The position numbers and the translations under genes are program-made. From Heligmosomoides polygyrus polygyrus (taxonomy: Eukaryota; Nematoda; Chromadorea; Rhabditida; Heligmosomidae): a DNA stretch of 64,000 nucleotides. Shown here piece after piece: positions 37,701 through 42,548 of the stretch. Below the pieces are notes generated by a model. That model was given only the letters and a program-made list of their open reading frames with translations, made no database searches and was not told where the DNA came from. The stretch's first letter is position 1. Each line of letters begins with the position of its first letter. The stretch covers positions 28,273,899 through 28,337,898 of the forward strand of contig OX377205.1 in NCBI GenBank assembly GCA_947396885.1, written 5' to 3'.

Positions 37701-40700
37701 GTATGTAATTGCAATTATTTTTTTAATTAACAAAGACGATGAACGAAAAAATTGCTTTGAGAAGTCGAACATTTTCGCTTCATGTCAAAAAGGTGAGCAT
37801 AATTAGAAGGTGGGATCGAGCCAGCCTATCAGTCCTCATTGAATGCGCGCGCCATCCAAAGATACGTTTTGTGATTGGCTGGGCGCTCCCACCTCCCAGT
37901 GCTGCCGACCTTCTCGACATGAACCGATTTTGCCACACTGAAACGACTGTCTGAAGTCTGTCTATTTGAGGCTTGTCACGTCAAACGGTGTCGTCACAAT
38001 GGAGCCGCCTGCAGCCCAAACCACGCAGATGACGTGCGTCAGCGGCCAATGGATGACATCCATCAACGGCGTTCAGACTGTCGTGCAGCAACAAGCCTGT
38101 TATCTTTTCAGTGAGTTTCCCAAAGATTTTTAGCTTAAGCTGAGTTTAGTTCGAAGCCAGTGTATAGGGGAAAACTCTATAAATTGGTTGAAATGCGGGA
38201 GGGTGCTTTCAGTTCGTGCAGAAGCAATTAGAAACCGAATTTCCAGAGACCTTGGTGGCGCTTTTTAGTGAATGTGTAGGTGAATACTACGTCGACAGTA
38301 CCCTGGAATATGGTATGAATCATCGCGGTAATCAGGCATCCACGTAAAACAACTGCCTTTGGAATTTTTCTTCCATAATAATATACACTATTTTAACGTC
38401 AGACTTGACACCTTCAAACTAAATTAGATAAAGTGCGGTCAAACAGCGCCGGTGGTTTAAGGCGAACATCGCTGCCCAGAAAGCAGAAGATGCGGGTTCG
38501 AGTCCCACCTGGCGCAAGAGTTTTGATCGCAAAAAACATCCTGTAACAACGTAAATTAGATACTTTTCACCTTTTCGCCCTACACTTTTGTAATCACTCT
38601 ACACTCAACATCCTCCAAAAACAGGCCTTCCAGATGAAACAATATACTTTCCAAGTAAGGCAAAATAATTTCTTGTTCAAGGAAAATTTATTATAATTTA
38701 TTTATATATTGCTTTCTTTGGAACTTTCAGTTCATCAGTTGCAGAAAGTGAGTGAAAATGAACAACTATTTGAAATTTTATAAAATTTTCAATTTTCGAG
38801 AAACAATTAATGGTTTATTTTGACGTGCAAGACAGTAGCTTTTTAGTGCTAAAAGATGGGATTGCACGATGCATTCCTCCAGGGGCCCGACTCGTTAACA
38901 CTTACAGAGATTTAGCGGAGAAAATATAGCTGAAATTCCTGAAAAAACGCGAATTAAAGCGGCTTATCAACAGGTGATATGGTTAAATGTTGGCGTTATC
39001 AGGAATTTCGGCTGTAATTTTCTATTAAATTTCTGTAGGTCGTTGCATCTTCTTCTTTTTGAAAAAATATTTCAATTGTTGGGGCAGCTGAACCGAAAAA
39101 TTTCAAAGAAAGTTCTACTAAATTTTTCTTGAACAAAAAATATTCTATCTTAGTGAGTTTGTAGTTTAACCTGGTAAAGGACATTTGGATTTGGAAGAAC
39201 TCGCTTTTATTTCGAAAGCCTTTAACCTAGCATAGAAGAGTGTCCAATTTGGTTTGAAAAGTGTCCATGTTGATTTGAAAGGTGTCCAATGCGACGTGAA
39301 AATGGTATATTAGGTTGTCCCATAAGTCCCCGCCGTTTTTTTTCAACGATTCACTGCAGATTTCGCCGGCGGTCTCTTGCATAGCACTGCATGGCTTTCG
39401 AAAGAGAATGATTTGCCCTATCAGAACGTGTATTGCATTTCTTTTTTCATCATGAATTTTGCCAATTTTTAGGTCGTTGAAGTGGAAAGTGAAAAAGTAG
39501 TCGTTTGCGCACTTGCTCTCTGCGCTTAGGTTTGTAATTTTTTTGCACGGTTTTTGATTCGTTTGGAAGAGAATGTTTTGCTCAGTAAAAATTTGTGTCG
39601 CGTTTAGTGGCTCCCGCTGATTTCTGCCGAATATCAACAACTGAAGAAGGAGAAGGAGTTGTTGGTGAAGACGATTTTTCTCTTTTTGGCATTTTGTTGA
39701 CATTCAAAAGAAATCAAAAAACGCGACACATATTCTTATAGAGCAAGACATTTTCTTGCGAATGGCATATAACGCCAACCCAAAAAGTCCAACCACAGAG
39801 CAGGAGCTGTCGGCAAAAATAACCATCCTCCTTCGAACGTCCCAATTTGATGGCCTAAAAATCAGTAAAGGACAAATCAGCAAATAGCAGTAACACATAT
39901 TCCTGTAGTACAGAACATTGTCTTCCAAATGCTATAAAAAACTGCGCAAAAAATTACAAACCTAAGCGGAGAGAACAAGTGCGCAAATGGCTACTTTTTC
40001 ATTTTTTCACTTTTCACTTCAACGACCTAAAAATTGGTAAAACTCATAATGAAAAAAGAAATGCAATACAAGCTCTGATAGAGCAAATCATTCTCTTTCG
40101 AAAACTATGCAGTACTATACAAGATACCGCCGGCGAAATCTGCAGTGAATCGTTGAAAAAAAAAACGGTGGGGACTTATGGGACAACCTAATAGAAACGA
40201 ACTGATTAAAGATCACGAATACTGAGACCAAGAGCTATAGTTAGATTCACAGAGAGTATAACTACGAGAGTATAACTACCACCTTCATTGTTTTCGATGG
40301 ACAGCTCTTGGTGATTGCACGCCATTTTCAGTACTTTCCAACCACAAGTTACTTCTTTACCGAACTCTCCTCAAGCAGATAGACATGACGTTCTTTTATA
40401 TTTTTGGGGCAAATCTCTTACTCCTCTTGTTGGAAATAGACCCTTAAAAAGGAAACACCTTTCTAGCAAGGTTCACTGCTGCAATCAGCTTTCTGATCTC
40501 TCACAAAAAAACCGGTAGGAAGCCAACCCGTGTGGGTCACTCAGACTCCTCCTTCTCACCGTGTCATCAACTTTTCCCTCATTGTTAGACGTTGTTGCTG
40601 CTCAAAAATTCATCCTCATTCAGGCTGCACGCTCTGTCCCGCTGTCATTGGCGGGACGGGTGTCACTGTAACAATCGGCTACAATCCTACGACTTGGTGC

Positions 40701-40924
40701 AAGCTCTACACTTTGAGCGGTTGCGCCAACGGATACAGGTGCGTACGGAGGTGTCAACACAATGTTTGAGTCGGTGTGACCATAGCTGTTGCTTCAGGGT
40801 TGCGACGGTCACTGGGTCGCGGACGATTACTGGTCCTCTCACCTGCGACGCCCTTCTGAGGTGGGGCAGCGGTTCGTTCAACGGCAATGTCGGCCAGGCC
40901 GTCACGGTGAATTGCGTGTTGTGA
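1760..40924 (+). CDS. Multi-exon secreted-type cysteine-rich protein with C6-like domain array
   Basis: Twenty-three exons join in phase: 1760-1781, 1876-1978, 2046-2197, 4830-4905, 12666-12823, 12877-12960, 13026-13163, 13236-13319, 15167-15310, 19335-19418, 19781-19924, 21068-21151, 25094-25237, 27277-27360, 27741-27884, 28922-29005, 30242-30385, 30461-30547, 30611-30754, 30956-31088, 37971-38110, 40624-40738, 40798-40924. The sum is 2619 nt, 872 codons plus stop. Nine modules with eight cysteines precede two six-cysteine domains that resemble the nematode C6 domain (Pfam PF01681 as I recall it; no search was run). Such proteins are expected to be extracellular and disulphide-rich; the function is unknown. 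No signal peptide or start codon was found, so the 5' end is incomplete. No transmembrane segment is visible in the exons. Introns range from 54 nt to 7.8 kb and are packed with transposons. Confidence 0.8.
1876..1978 (+). CDS. C6 gene exon 2 (module 1, A half)
   Basis: The acceptor is TTTAG and the donor GTAAGT. It encodes CDNC, then TC and MC, then a fourth-type cysteine in GAQC. It enters with one base carried over and leaves two, which exon 3 accepts. It is longer than the usual 84-nt A exon, with an extra C-terminal stretch rich in basic residues. Confidence 0.7.
2046..2197 (+). CDS. C6 gene exon 3 (module 1, B half)
   Basis: It encodes YSCSKGQM near the start, then AVC, a Trp (LVWKTETG) and TLQATC at the end, the same order of Cys, Trp and Cys as later B exons. 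The donor is GTAAGC. It leaves one base. The 67-nt intron before it is typical of nematodes. Confidence 0.75.
2438..2500 (-). ncRNA. Candidate hammerhead-like motif in the Penelope 3' region
   Basis: On the minus strand CCGAAGA is followed by a GAC...GTC stem and then GAAACGTTAGGCC. This resembles the minimal hammerhead ribozymes reported in Penelope pseudo-LTRs (CUGANGA, stem II, GAAA). One core base differs (C for U), so it may be inactive. Confidence 0.35.
2773..3312 (-). pseudogene. Penelope-like GIY-YIG endonuclease domain
   Basis: A 179-codon frame with a [12 protein letters not shown] zinc-finger-like motif, then GVIYEL (GIY) and QTYIGKTGR (YIG), then Arg and a His-containing helix (RVNEHL). 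This is the usual C-terminal nuclease of Penelope-like elements, which nicks the target for priming. It is separated from the RT frame by about 90 bases with a frame break. Confidence 0.82.
3403..4221 (-). pseudogene. Penelope-like reverse transcriptase, active site altered
   Basis: A 272-codon frame begins within the RT (RFKIRPIIS) and carries [24 protein letters not shown] and the catalytic region RYIDHCF. Penelope-type RTs have YxDD there; here the second Asp is His, which should abolish activity. The following [10 protein letters not shown] resembles the conserved F/Y-L-D/N-V motif. The GIY-YIG part lies downstream in a separate frame. Confidence 0.82.
4246..4829. other. Intron segment with unassigned frames
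   Basis: A GAAA-rich tract (4246-4300), then overlapping open frames on both strands (minus 4421-4786, plus 4521-4853). Neither translation matches a family I know and both overlap exon 4, so I treat them as chance frames. Confidence 0.4.
4830..4905 (+). CDS. C6 gene exon 4 (module 2, A half)
   Basis: It lies between the acceptor TTTTCCAG and the donor GTGAGC. It encodes CATC, nine residues, C, then SVGYD and C: the A-half spacing CxxC-x9-C-x5-C. It enters in phase 1 and leaves two bases, the only phase exon 5 can accept, so it bridges exons 3 and 5 although the next intron is 7.8 kb. No continuous frame marks it as a gene; spacing and phase identify it. Confidence 0.7.
5088..8520 (+). mobile_element. 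RTE-A1, full-length RTE-clade retrotransposon
   Basis: A non-LTR element with a 0.5-kb 5' leader (5088-5586), one long ORF and a short tail of the type AGGTGATAC repeated. The leader start is set by comparison with the fragment at 42051. It lies in the 7.8-kb intron between exons 4 and 5 of the C6 gene, same orientation, and its 3' side runs into the scaffold gap region. Confidence 0.88.
5587..8508 (+). CDS. RTE-A1 endonuclease-reverse transcriptase polyprotein
   Basis: 973 codons, uninterrupted. The APE-type endonuclease comes first: CTYNARTL (about residue 30), TETRR (60), VGDFNAK (166), SDHRLL (258), all catalytic positions present. RT follows: [12 protein letters not shown] (about 474), [19 protein letters not shown] (606), RQGDTISP (658), FADDIVL (698). 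The C-terminal region has YASETW and RWAGHVMR, typical of RTE. I chose the ATG at 5587; the same frame is open up to 5509 but that begins with GTG. The ORF length and intact motifs suggest it may still be active or was so recently. Confidence 0.9.
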   Translation: MGRTSTERLLKSQGLTRLRKLRRTRMTICTYNARTLASEASVEDLMMQARKIKYDVIGLTETRRHHPLHAAYDSGEELFLGTCDSRGVGGVGVLVNTHLAMNIDSYESLTSRIGRLRLKRCGSVPALTVFVAYAPTSDYDDEDVEAFYVELEKFYKEDHTFYKVIVGDFNAKIGPRRSPEELHIGTHGLEWNEQGERLSEFIMSTKTIHGNSQFQKPPSLRWTWESPGGQFHNEIDHIIFNRKYCLTDVSVVPKFYTGSDHRLLRARFRFSRQGEKAAKFKKRNPRTTINWDLYTSLVGLWEDAVMDNVDEEYDRFVHHLHDSAKGAESLKTTKRRLSPETLELIRQRGAAAASGNYQLTSELAKLCRAAIKEDLKERRAEVLAEAAEAGLSIRNARRNFANFKTKMTALRRPDGTITSSRRTMEKVIHDFYSDLFDSHVHLPPCHLPQDGYVVPSVLPSEIRHAISSVKKRTAPGPDRIRAEHLKNLPPALINTLARLFTRYLSECKVPSQWKTSKTVLLYKKGDVHDIGNYRPICLLSVVYKLFTRVILNRISRTLDEGQPCEQAGFRRGFSTIDHIHTITKLIEVSREYKLPLCLTFIDLKKAFDSVETEAVMEALLTQGVPTQYIRVLRELYSGFTTKISPFYNDVLIDVKRGVRQGDTISPKLFSATLEHVMRELEWEDMGVKVDGRQLHHLCFADDIVLITPNISQAERMLADFNRVCGSVGLQLNLTKTMFMKNGWVSDAPFSLNGTNISECSSYVYLGREVNMANDLAPELSRRKRAAWGAFKSVEEVVKKTKNVRLRAHLFDSTVLPALTYASETWAIRKQDEHAISVAQRGIERTMLGVTRLTQVREGLRSSVLRRRSKVRDAVAWAKSSKIRWAGHVMRFADTRWTRVVTDWIPRDVKRTPGRPPTRWSDFFVKALNDRYDALRVPRARRIHWTTLARDRDEWRRCWRPLEHEQVDDQRDDR
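8521..9064. other. Scaffold gap with matching 172-bp flanks
   Basis: Bases 8521-8692 and 8893-9064 are the same 172-bp sequence with five mismatches. One copy ends and the other starts exactly at the 200-N run 8693-8892. This looks like two overlapping contig ends or haplotypes left unjoined. Confidence 0.85.
9065..9369. other. Unassigned intron sequence
   Basis: AT-rich, no gene or repeat recognised. Confidence 0.4.
9412..9705 (-). mobile_element. tRNA-derived SINE copy 2
   Basis: Read on the minus strand, the head has GTAGTGCAGTCGGAGGAGG (A-box-like) and GGTTCGGATTTCC (B-box-like); the 3' end is GTCCTTTATCCTTTTA. It is flanked by ATCGTATGGTAT (9400-9411) and ATCGTTTGGTAT (9706-9717), one mismatch in twelve, a target duplication. 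Confidence 0.75.
9718..11490 (-). mobile_element. RTE-A2, 5'-truncated broken copy
   Basis: Closely similar to RTE-A1 from about its base 6661 to the 3' end, on the opposite strand. It retains [19 protein letters not shown], and C-terminal RWAGHVMRF, but frames break at about 10150, 10530 and 10700, and the FADD region has been disrupted. Endonuclease is absent. CGTATGGTA at its right edge (11488-11496) matches 9402-9410, consistent with a target duplication. Confidence 0.85.
12666..12823 (+). CDS. C6 gene exon 5 (module 2, B half)
   Basis: The acceptor is CTTTCAG and the donor GTGAGT. It encodes GCLTAKC, CAKGQM, ASC and QIAC, four cysteines in the B-half arrangement, but without the conserved Trp. 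It enters with two carried bases, as only exon 4 supplies. Confidence 0.75.
12877..12960 (+). CDS. C6 gene exon 6 (module 3, A half)
   Basis: This is the standard 84-nt A exon after TTTTTGTAG. It encodes [14 protein letters not shown] then PDGHTC. The intron before it is only 53 nt. Confidence 0.85.
13026..13163 (+). CDS. C6 gene exon 7 (module 3, B half)
   Basis: The acceptor is TTTCAG. It encodes [21 protein letters not shown] and TAAQC. At 138 nt it is six shorter than the usual B exon (two residues fewer before LTC). The donor GTGAGT leaves one base. Confidence 0.87.
13236..13319 (+). CDS. C6 gene exon 8 (module 4, A half)
   Basis: 84 nt after TTCTAG. It encodes [14 protein letters not shown] then PEGLIC; the donor is GTACGT. 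The intron to its B half (1.85 kb) carries a mariner element. Confidence 0.85.
13410..13620 (-). repeat. Possible Penelope-like 3' remnant
   Basis: The minus-strand translation [18 protein letters not shown] resembles the read-through of Penelope 3' regions, and the DNA has CTCTGACGATGAGCAC there. No RT is nearby. Weak assignment. Confidence 0.3.
14101..14902 (-). mobile_element. Deleted mariner-type element 1
   Basis: Bounded by TA, with terminal inverted repeats made of a G/C run and GGCAAAAGTAATGAGAC. The minus strand keeps a piece of transposase ([18 protein letters not shown]) with several frame breaks. At 0.8 kb it is well below the usual 1.3 kb. It lies in the intron between exons 8 and 9. 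Confidence 0.8.
15167..15310 (+). CDS. C6 gene exon 9 (module 4, B half)
   Basis: 144 nt after TTTTCAG. It encodes [22 protein letters not shown] and SAQCET; donor GTGAGT. It and the start of its downstream intron are the first copy of the duplicated B-A-B-A block; compare exon 13. Confidence 0.87.
15552..15890. mobile_element. GC-rich MITE with inverted ends
   Basis: The ends are CCATGCACACTTCTGCGACA and its complement (15553-15572 and about 15854-15873), continuing imperfectly as CGCGGCG. The interior is very GC-rich compared with the AT-rich intron. No coding capacity. Confidence 0.65.
16068..16167. repeat. Perfect 48-bp inverted repeat, 4-nt loop
   Basis: Arms 16068-16115 and 16120-16167 are exact reverse complements around CTAT. 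It could extrude as a cruciform or fold as a hairpin in intron RNA. The following 300 bp contain weaker inverted similarity (GAGGTCATGA blocks). Confidence 0.9.
17554..18793. mobile_element. Non-autonomous element with long terminal inverted repeats
   Basis: Arms of about 350 bp (17554-17910 and 18440-18793) are imperfect inverted copies, starting with an ACAATACCGCCCGCGT-like end and carrying a subterminal hairpin (TGCGACGGA, AAAA, TCCGTCGCA). The interior has diverged direct units around CTATATGCATTGTTTACGGC. No transposase. It is in copy 1 of the duplicated intron only. Confidence 0.75.
19335..19418 (+). CDS. C6 gene exon 10 (module 5, A half)
   Basis: 84 nt after ATTCTAG. It encodes [14 protein letters not shown] then ATGFVC. 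It is nearly identical to exon 14, including nearby intron bases. Confidence 0.87.
19781..19924 (+). CDS. C6 gene exon 11 (module 5, B half)
   Basis: 144 nt after CGTTTCAG. It encodes [20 protein letters not shown] and AAQCES; donor GTGGGT. It differs from exon 15 by about one base across the whole exon, which implies recent duplication or gene conversion. Confidence 0.87.
19925..21067. other. Intron between exons 11 and 12
   Basis: Its beginning is shared with the intron after exon 15; the end (CCCAATCATATTCC to the exon) is shared with the intron before exon 16. Nothing else recognised. Confidence 0.5.
21068..21151 (+). CDS. C6 gene exon 12 (module 6, A half)
   Basis: 84 nt after ATTTCAG. 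It encodes [14 protein letters not shown] then TEGLLC; donor GTAAGT. It is a close paralogue of exon 16. Its 3.9-kb downstream intron holds an RTE-C and a mariner. Confidence 0.87.
21480..22965 (+). mobile_element. RTE-C copy, RT to 3' end, degenerate
   Basis: It starts at the RT linker ([20 protein letters not shown]). Later blocks are [62 protein letters not shown] and [15 protein letters not shown], ending near GGACAAACGCTGAAGAAGAA. Stops and frameshifts are frequent. It lies in the intron between exons 12 and 13. Confidence 0.85.
22966..23837. other. Unassigned AT-rich intron sequence
   Basis: No gene or recognisable repeat seen. Confidence 0.4.
23838..24693 (-). mobile_element. Deleted mariner-type element 2
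   Basis: Flanked by TA (23836-23837, 24694-24695), with the same G-run plus GGCAAAAGTAATGAGAC ends as the 14.1-kb copy. Transposase remains in two frames: TQDEK (first Asp), then FDNAAPH (second) and [13 protein letters not shown] (third) with D34D-like spacing. The N-terminal DNA-binding half is deleted. Confidence 0.85.
23959..24426 (-). pseudogene. Mariner transposase, C-terminal catalytic part
   Basis: 155 codons covering the RNase-H-like core: [47 protein letters not shown]. The first catalytic Asp is in another frame at about 24430, so no functional protein can be made without a frameshift. Confidence 0.82.
25094..25237 (+). CDS. C6 gene exon 13 (module 6, B half)
   Basis: 144 nt after AACTTCAG. 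It encodes [19 protein letters not shown] and TAQCET; donor GTGAGT. It is a close paralogue of exon 17, and its downstream intron start resembles that of exon 9. Confidence 0.87.
25905..26640. mobile_element. Foldback element with Penelope-like ends
   Basis: Two arms (about 25905-26215 and 26340-26640) are imperfect inverted copies. Each outer end contains CTCTGAAGAAGG or CTCTAAAGAAGG followed by GAAACTCACC/GCC and GAAAC, resembling the hammerhead-bearing 3' ends of Penelope elements. No RT. It lies in the intron between exons 13 and 14, absent from the paralogous intron after exon 9. Confidence 0.55.
27277..27360 (+). CDS. C6 gene exon 14 (module 7, A half)
   Basis: 84 nt after TATTCTAG. 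It encodes [14 protein letters not shown] then PTGFVC; donor GTTAGC (weaker). Second-copy partner of exon 10. Confidence 0.87.
27741..27884 (+). CDS. C6 gene exon 15 (module 7, B half)
   Basis: 144 nt, almost identical to exon 11 (one synonymous change seen, GCG to GCA before the conserved QW). It shares the unusual donor GTGGGT and at least 25 bases of intron on each side. Confidence 0.87.
28570..28653. repeat. Two adjacent hairpins
   Basis: Arms 28570-28586/28595-28611 (17 bp, exact) and 28613-28626/28640-28653 (14 bp, exact) sit next to each other in the intron between exons 15 and 16. Confidence 0.8.
28922..29005 (+). CDS. C6 gene exon 16 (module 8, A half)
   Basis: 84 nt after AATTTCAG. 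It encodes [14 protein letters not shown] then PKGLLC; donor GTGAGT. Partner of exon 12, but its 1.2-kb downstream intron lacks the transposons found after exon 12. Confidence 0.87.
29240..29425. repeat. TTCGAATT-rich degenerate repeat
   Basis: Repeated CGAATTC, ATTCGAA and ACGCGATTTTTC-like motifs. The same family is at 54.73-54.97 kb. Confidence 0.65.
29426..30241. other. Remainder of intron 16
   Basis: No gene recognised. The last part is similar to the sequence just before exon 13 (CTCATC/CACATTTTACC...TTAACTTCAG). Confidence 0.4.
30242..30385 (+). CDS. C6 gene exon 17 (module 8, B half)
   Basis: 144 nt after AACTTCAG. It encodes [19 protein letters not shown] and TAQCET; donor GTGAGA. 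Partner of exon 13, differing mostly at silent or conservative sites (Val to Ile, Val to Leu, Val to Ala). Confidence 0.87.
30461..30547 (+). CDS. C6 gene exon 18 (module 9, A half)
   Basis: 87 nt, one codon longer than the standard A exon, after CCTTTAG. It encodes [14 protein letters not shown] then LSGFRC; donor GTAAGT. Short introns (75 and 63 nt) on either side contain no transposon. Confidence 0.85.
30611..30754 (+). CDS. C6 gene exon 19 (module 9, B half)
   Basis: 144 nt after GGTTCAG. It encodes [18 protein letters not shown] and VAQCET; donor GTTCGT. Last of the eight-cysteine modules. Confidence 0.85.
30795..30920. mobile_element. Small MITE-like inverted repeat
   Basis: GTCGCGAACATGCGCAGC on the left and GCTGTGCATGTTCGCGAC on the right form imperfect inverted ends inside the 201-nt intron between exons 19 and 20. 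A related GTGCATGTTCGCGACAC is at 54.02 kb. Confidence 0.5.
30956..31088 (+). CDS. C6 gene exon 20 (C6 domain 1, N-terminal half)
   Basis: 133 nt after CGTTCCAG. It encodes CTCPALPV and later [10 protein letters not shown], the first four cysteines of a canonical C6-like domain. It leaves two bases, unlike the 84-nt A exons, and exon 21 accepts exactly two. The donor GTGCCT is weak. Confidence 0.72.
32815..34205 (+). mobile_element. RTE-B copy with two internal deletions
   Basis: The 5' part matches the RTE-B at 51.0 kb up to [10 protein letters not shown]. It then jumps directly to [18 protein letters not shown] of the RT, and again from SSPYIS to the [10 protein letters not shown] region. 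It keeps [17 protein letters not shown] and [10 protein letters not shown], and ends in a TAAGTAAGTAAGG tail. Most endonuclease and RT fingers are gone. Confidence 0.8.
34838..35090 (+). repeat. Dispersed repeat plus RTE-C 3' tail
   Basis: CACGTGGTGCCGCTGGAAAC, GAGTGTGTGAAGTATGCGAG and nearby blocks recur in the same order at 55.49-55.74 kb. The end (CGAAGCGGGACAGACGCTGA then AGAAGAAG) is the terminal signature of RTE-C. Confidence 0.55.
35420..35545. repeat. GGTAAATT-rich repeat, left block
   Basis: Several CCGGTAAATTC and TTTATCGCGGAAA units. A related block is at 37.22-37.35 kb on the other side of the tRNA-headed inverted pair. Confidence 0.5.
35595..36860. mobile_element. Inverted pair of tRNA-headed repeat
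   Basis: About 400-bp arms (35598-36000, 36425-36830) mirror each other. Read inward from the right end the sequence has TGGTCCAGTGGTTAGCG (A-box-like); the left arm has GGGTTCGATTCCG (B-box). A region of about 420 bp separates the arms. This looks like two copies of a tRNA-derived SINE in head-out orientation. Confidence 0.55.
37220..37350. repeat. GGTAAATT-rich repeat, right block
   Basis: TCCGGTAAATTAGG, TTTATCGCGAAAATGCCGG and GTAAATCCGTTAAACCGG are related to the left block. Confidence 0.5.
37971..38110 (+). CDS. C6 gene exon 21 (C6 domain 1, C-terminal half)
   Basis: 140 nt, encoding [16 protein letters not shown] and QQQAC, which supply cysteines 5 and 6 and the conserved Trp. The donor is GTGAGT. 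The acceptor TATTTGAG lacks the usual CAG, so the 5' edge is less certain; the phase fits exon 20. The 6.9-kb intron before it is filled with repeats. Confidence 0.68.
38446..38516 (+). tRNA. tRNA-like sequence, probably a pseudogene
   Basis: GCGCCGG pairs with CTGGCGC (acceptor), a 3-bp D stem GTT/AAC, CTGC/GCAG anticodon stem with loop CCAGAAA, and GGGTTCGAGTCCC as the T arm (B box). The loop lacks T33 and the long arm expected for the AGA (Ser) anticodon, so a functional tRNA is unlikely. It lies in the intron between exons 21 and 22. Confidence 0.4.
38885..39050. mobile_element. MITE, diverged copy
   Basis: Inverted ends around ACAGAGATTTAGCGGAGAAA and TTCTATTAAATTTCTGT, with GAAATTCCTGA/TCAGGAATTTC inside. 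The same family is at 45.39-45.53 kb. Confidence 0.55.
39313..40188. mobile_element. Foldback element with mariner-type ends
   Basis: It starts GGTTGTCCCATAAGTCCCCG and ends with the complement, flanked by TA (39311-39312, 40189-40190). The inverted arms extend about 250 bp each. No transposase motif is seen, so it is non-autonomous. Confidence 0.75.
40624..40738 (+). CDS. C6 gene exon 22 (C6 domain 2, N-terminal half)
   Basis: 115 nt after CATTCAG. It encodes [10 protein letters not shown], then WC and LSGC, the four N-terminal cysteines of the second C6-like domain. It leaves two bases; donor GTGCGT. Confidence 0.78.
40798..40924 (+). CDS. C6 gene exon 23, last coding exon (C6 domain 2, C-terminal half)
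   Basis: After GCTTCAG it encodes [14 protein letters not shown] and VNCVL, then TGA at 40922-40924. The domain's last cysteine lies three residues from the stop, so no membrane anchor or GPI signal follows, which suits a fully secreted product. Confidence 0.8.
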
Positions 40925-41156
40925 GCGGAGACAGAGTGGAGAATAGAAGACAAGCCTTAGCAAAGAAGTACTTGAGAGCCGAACCGACGCGATTTGATGC
41001 GTATCATCATTCCCTGATCTTTTGCTGATGCCGCCATCAAGGTCACGATAAGAATGCATATGGGCTTTTTACTCACGGGTGTTTATTTTATTTGTGATTA
41101 AGATGTCATTGTATGTTTCTGGTGATGAGCCAATTAATAATTAATAATTAATATTC

Positions 41157-41162
41157 AATAAA
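41157..41162 (+). promoter_or_regulatory. Candidate polyadenylation signal of the C6 gene
   Basis: AATAAA about 230 bases after the stop codon, in an AT-rich stretch. No better signal lies closer. Confidence 0.45.
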
Positions 41163-42050
41163 ACCGCTATAGTTGCTTTTGTACGTTACATATGAGTCAA
41201 GCAGGTTTAGTTAAGAGGATCATTAGTCGTGATTGAGTACTTCTGAAATATTATAGGAGAGCGAGCCTTGTCTCATCATCCTTACTAATACTTCCTTTCA
41301 CGTGCAAATTTTGTTGCGAAAGCGCAAACAATGGCAGTGGAAAGTGCTCGTGCACTTTGTAGAACAATTCCGTTCGAAGGCAGAGCCAGATGGTGTTTCG
41401 AAGCACATCCGAATTTCTCACGAGACAATGGTAATCCAATTATATACGCCTTTATGACTTCCTCATTCTGTAATGTTGACATGCTACCGAGAAAAGGTCA
41501 GTGATTGCTGTAATGCTTGCACGCCTGTTTCCAGCTGGACACTGGAAAAAACTGCAAATTCAAGTACATCTCTTGTTACAGTTCACGTACAGTACACGCA
41601 TTCTGAGTACTCCAAGAATTATTGCCTCAATTGAATACTCACAACATTCTTATTCATTGAGATGATGGCGACTCACGTTCAGACGTGTTCCAAAGTGCAA
41701 AAGAGCCTGTTTTCATACCAAAATCCATAATTTACACAACGAACAAACGAAACGTCGTGGTGTACTGGACTAGAGCTTGGCATGACTACGGTATCTAAAA
41801 GCGCAGAGAAATTCGCCTTTCTTTCGTTTCGATATGATCTACAACATTTTCCAACCCTCCTATGTGGCCATGATCAGATGGATCCTGAGGCAGGCGGTCA
41901 TTGAATATAACTTGCCCACTACCTGATTTAGTCCTCCTCCAGCTAATAGTGAGTGGTGGATCAACTAGACCCCACCACTAAATTCAACGTTACTGTACGC
42001 TAAGGCATTCCCTCCTGACTATATTTTCTTTTTGATCTTTTCTCTTTCCG
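41163..42050. other. Intergenic spacer after the C6 gene
   Basis: No gene or clear repeat recognised. Confidence 0.45.
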
Positions 42051-42547
42051 CGGATCTCCCTCGATAGAGAGCCTTCGGGCTCTCTTGTTAAGAGGGATTT
42101 CGGGCCGCTTGTCGCAGGGCCACGTGGCGCATCCCCGGGTGGTGGATAGGGGAATTAAACGCGAACCAAATGCGACCGTGTACTGCCCAGAGACGCAGGA
42201 GGGATGCAGGGGATGGACTCCTTGCTCCTGCTGTGTCGGGTCGACGCGTTCCTTGTGCGTGGGAGCGGCATGTTCGTGCACAGTGTGCGCGGATGTGTCC
42301 GTGACTGTGCGGATTGTAACTGTGTCGGCTCTGCCAAATCCCTACACTCGGTAGACTGGAAGTACATGTAAGGCGATTCAAGGCCGCCTTAAGTCTCGCC
42401 CCGTCACTTCGTGCAGTCTGGCTGGCTGCCCGGAGTTCTTCAGAGCAGAGCCCGACTAGCTACCCGTGTGTACTCCAGTCAAAAACAGCAGCACTAAAGG
42501 GCCTCATTCCCCCGACCCCGAAAGAGCCCCCATTTCTGCAGCGATGG
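42051..42547 (+). mobile_element. 5' fragment of RTE-A (3' part missing)
   Basis: Matches RTE-A1 5088-5590, from the leader start to just past the ORF start (GCAGCGATGG), with a few indels. The whole body and 3' end are absent. It abuts a truncated CR1 at 42549. Confidence 0.85.
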
Positions 42548-42548
42548 A

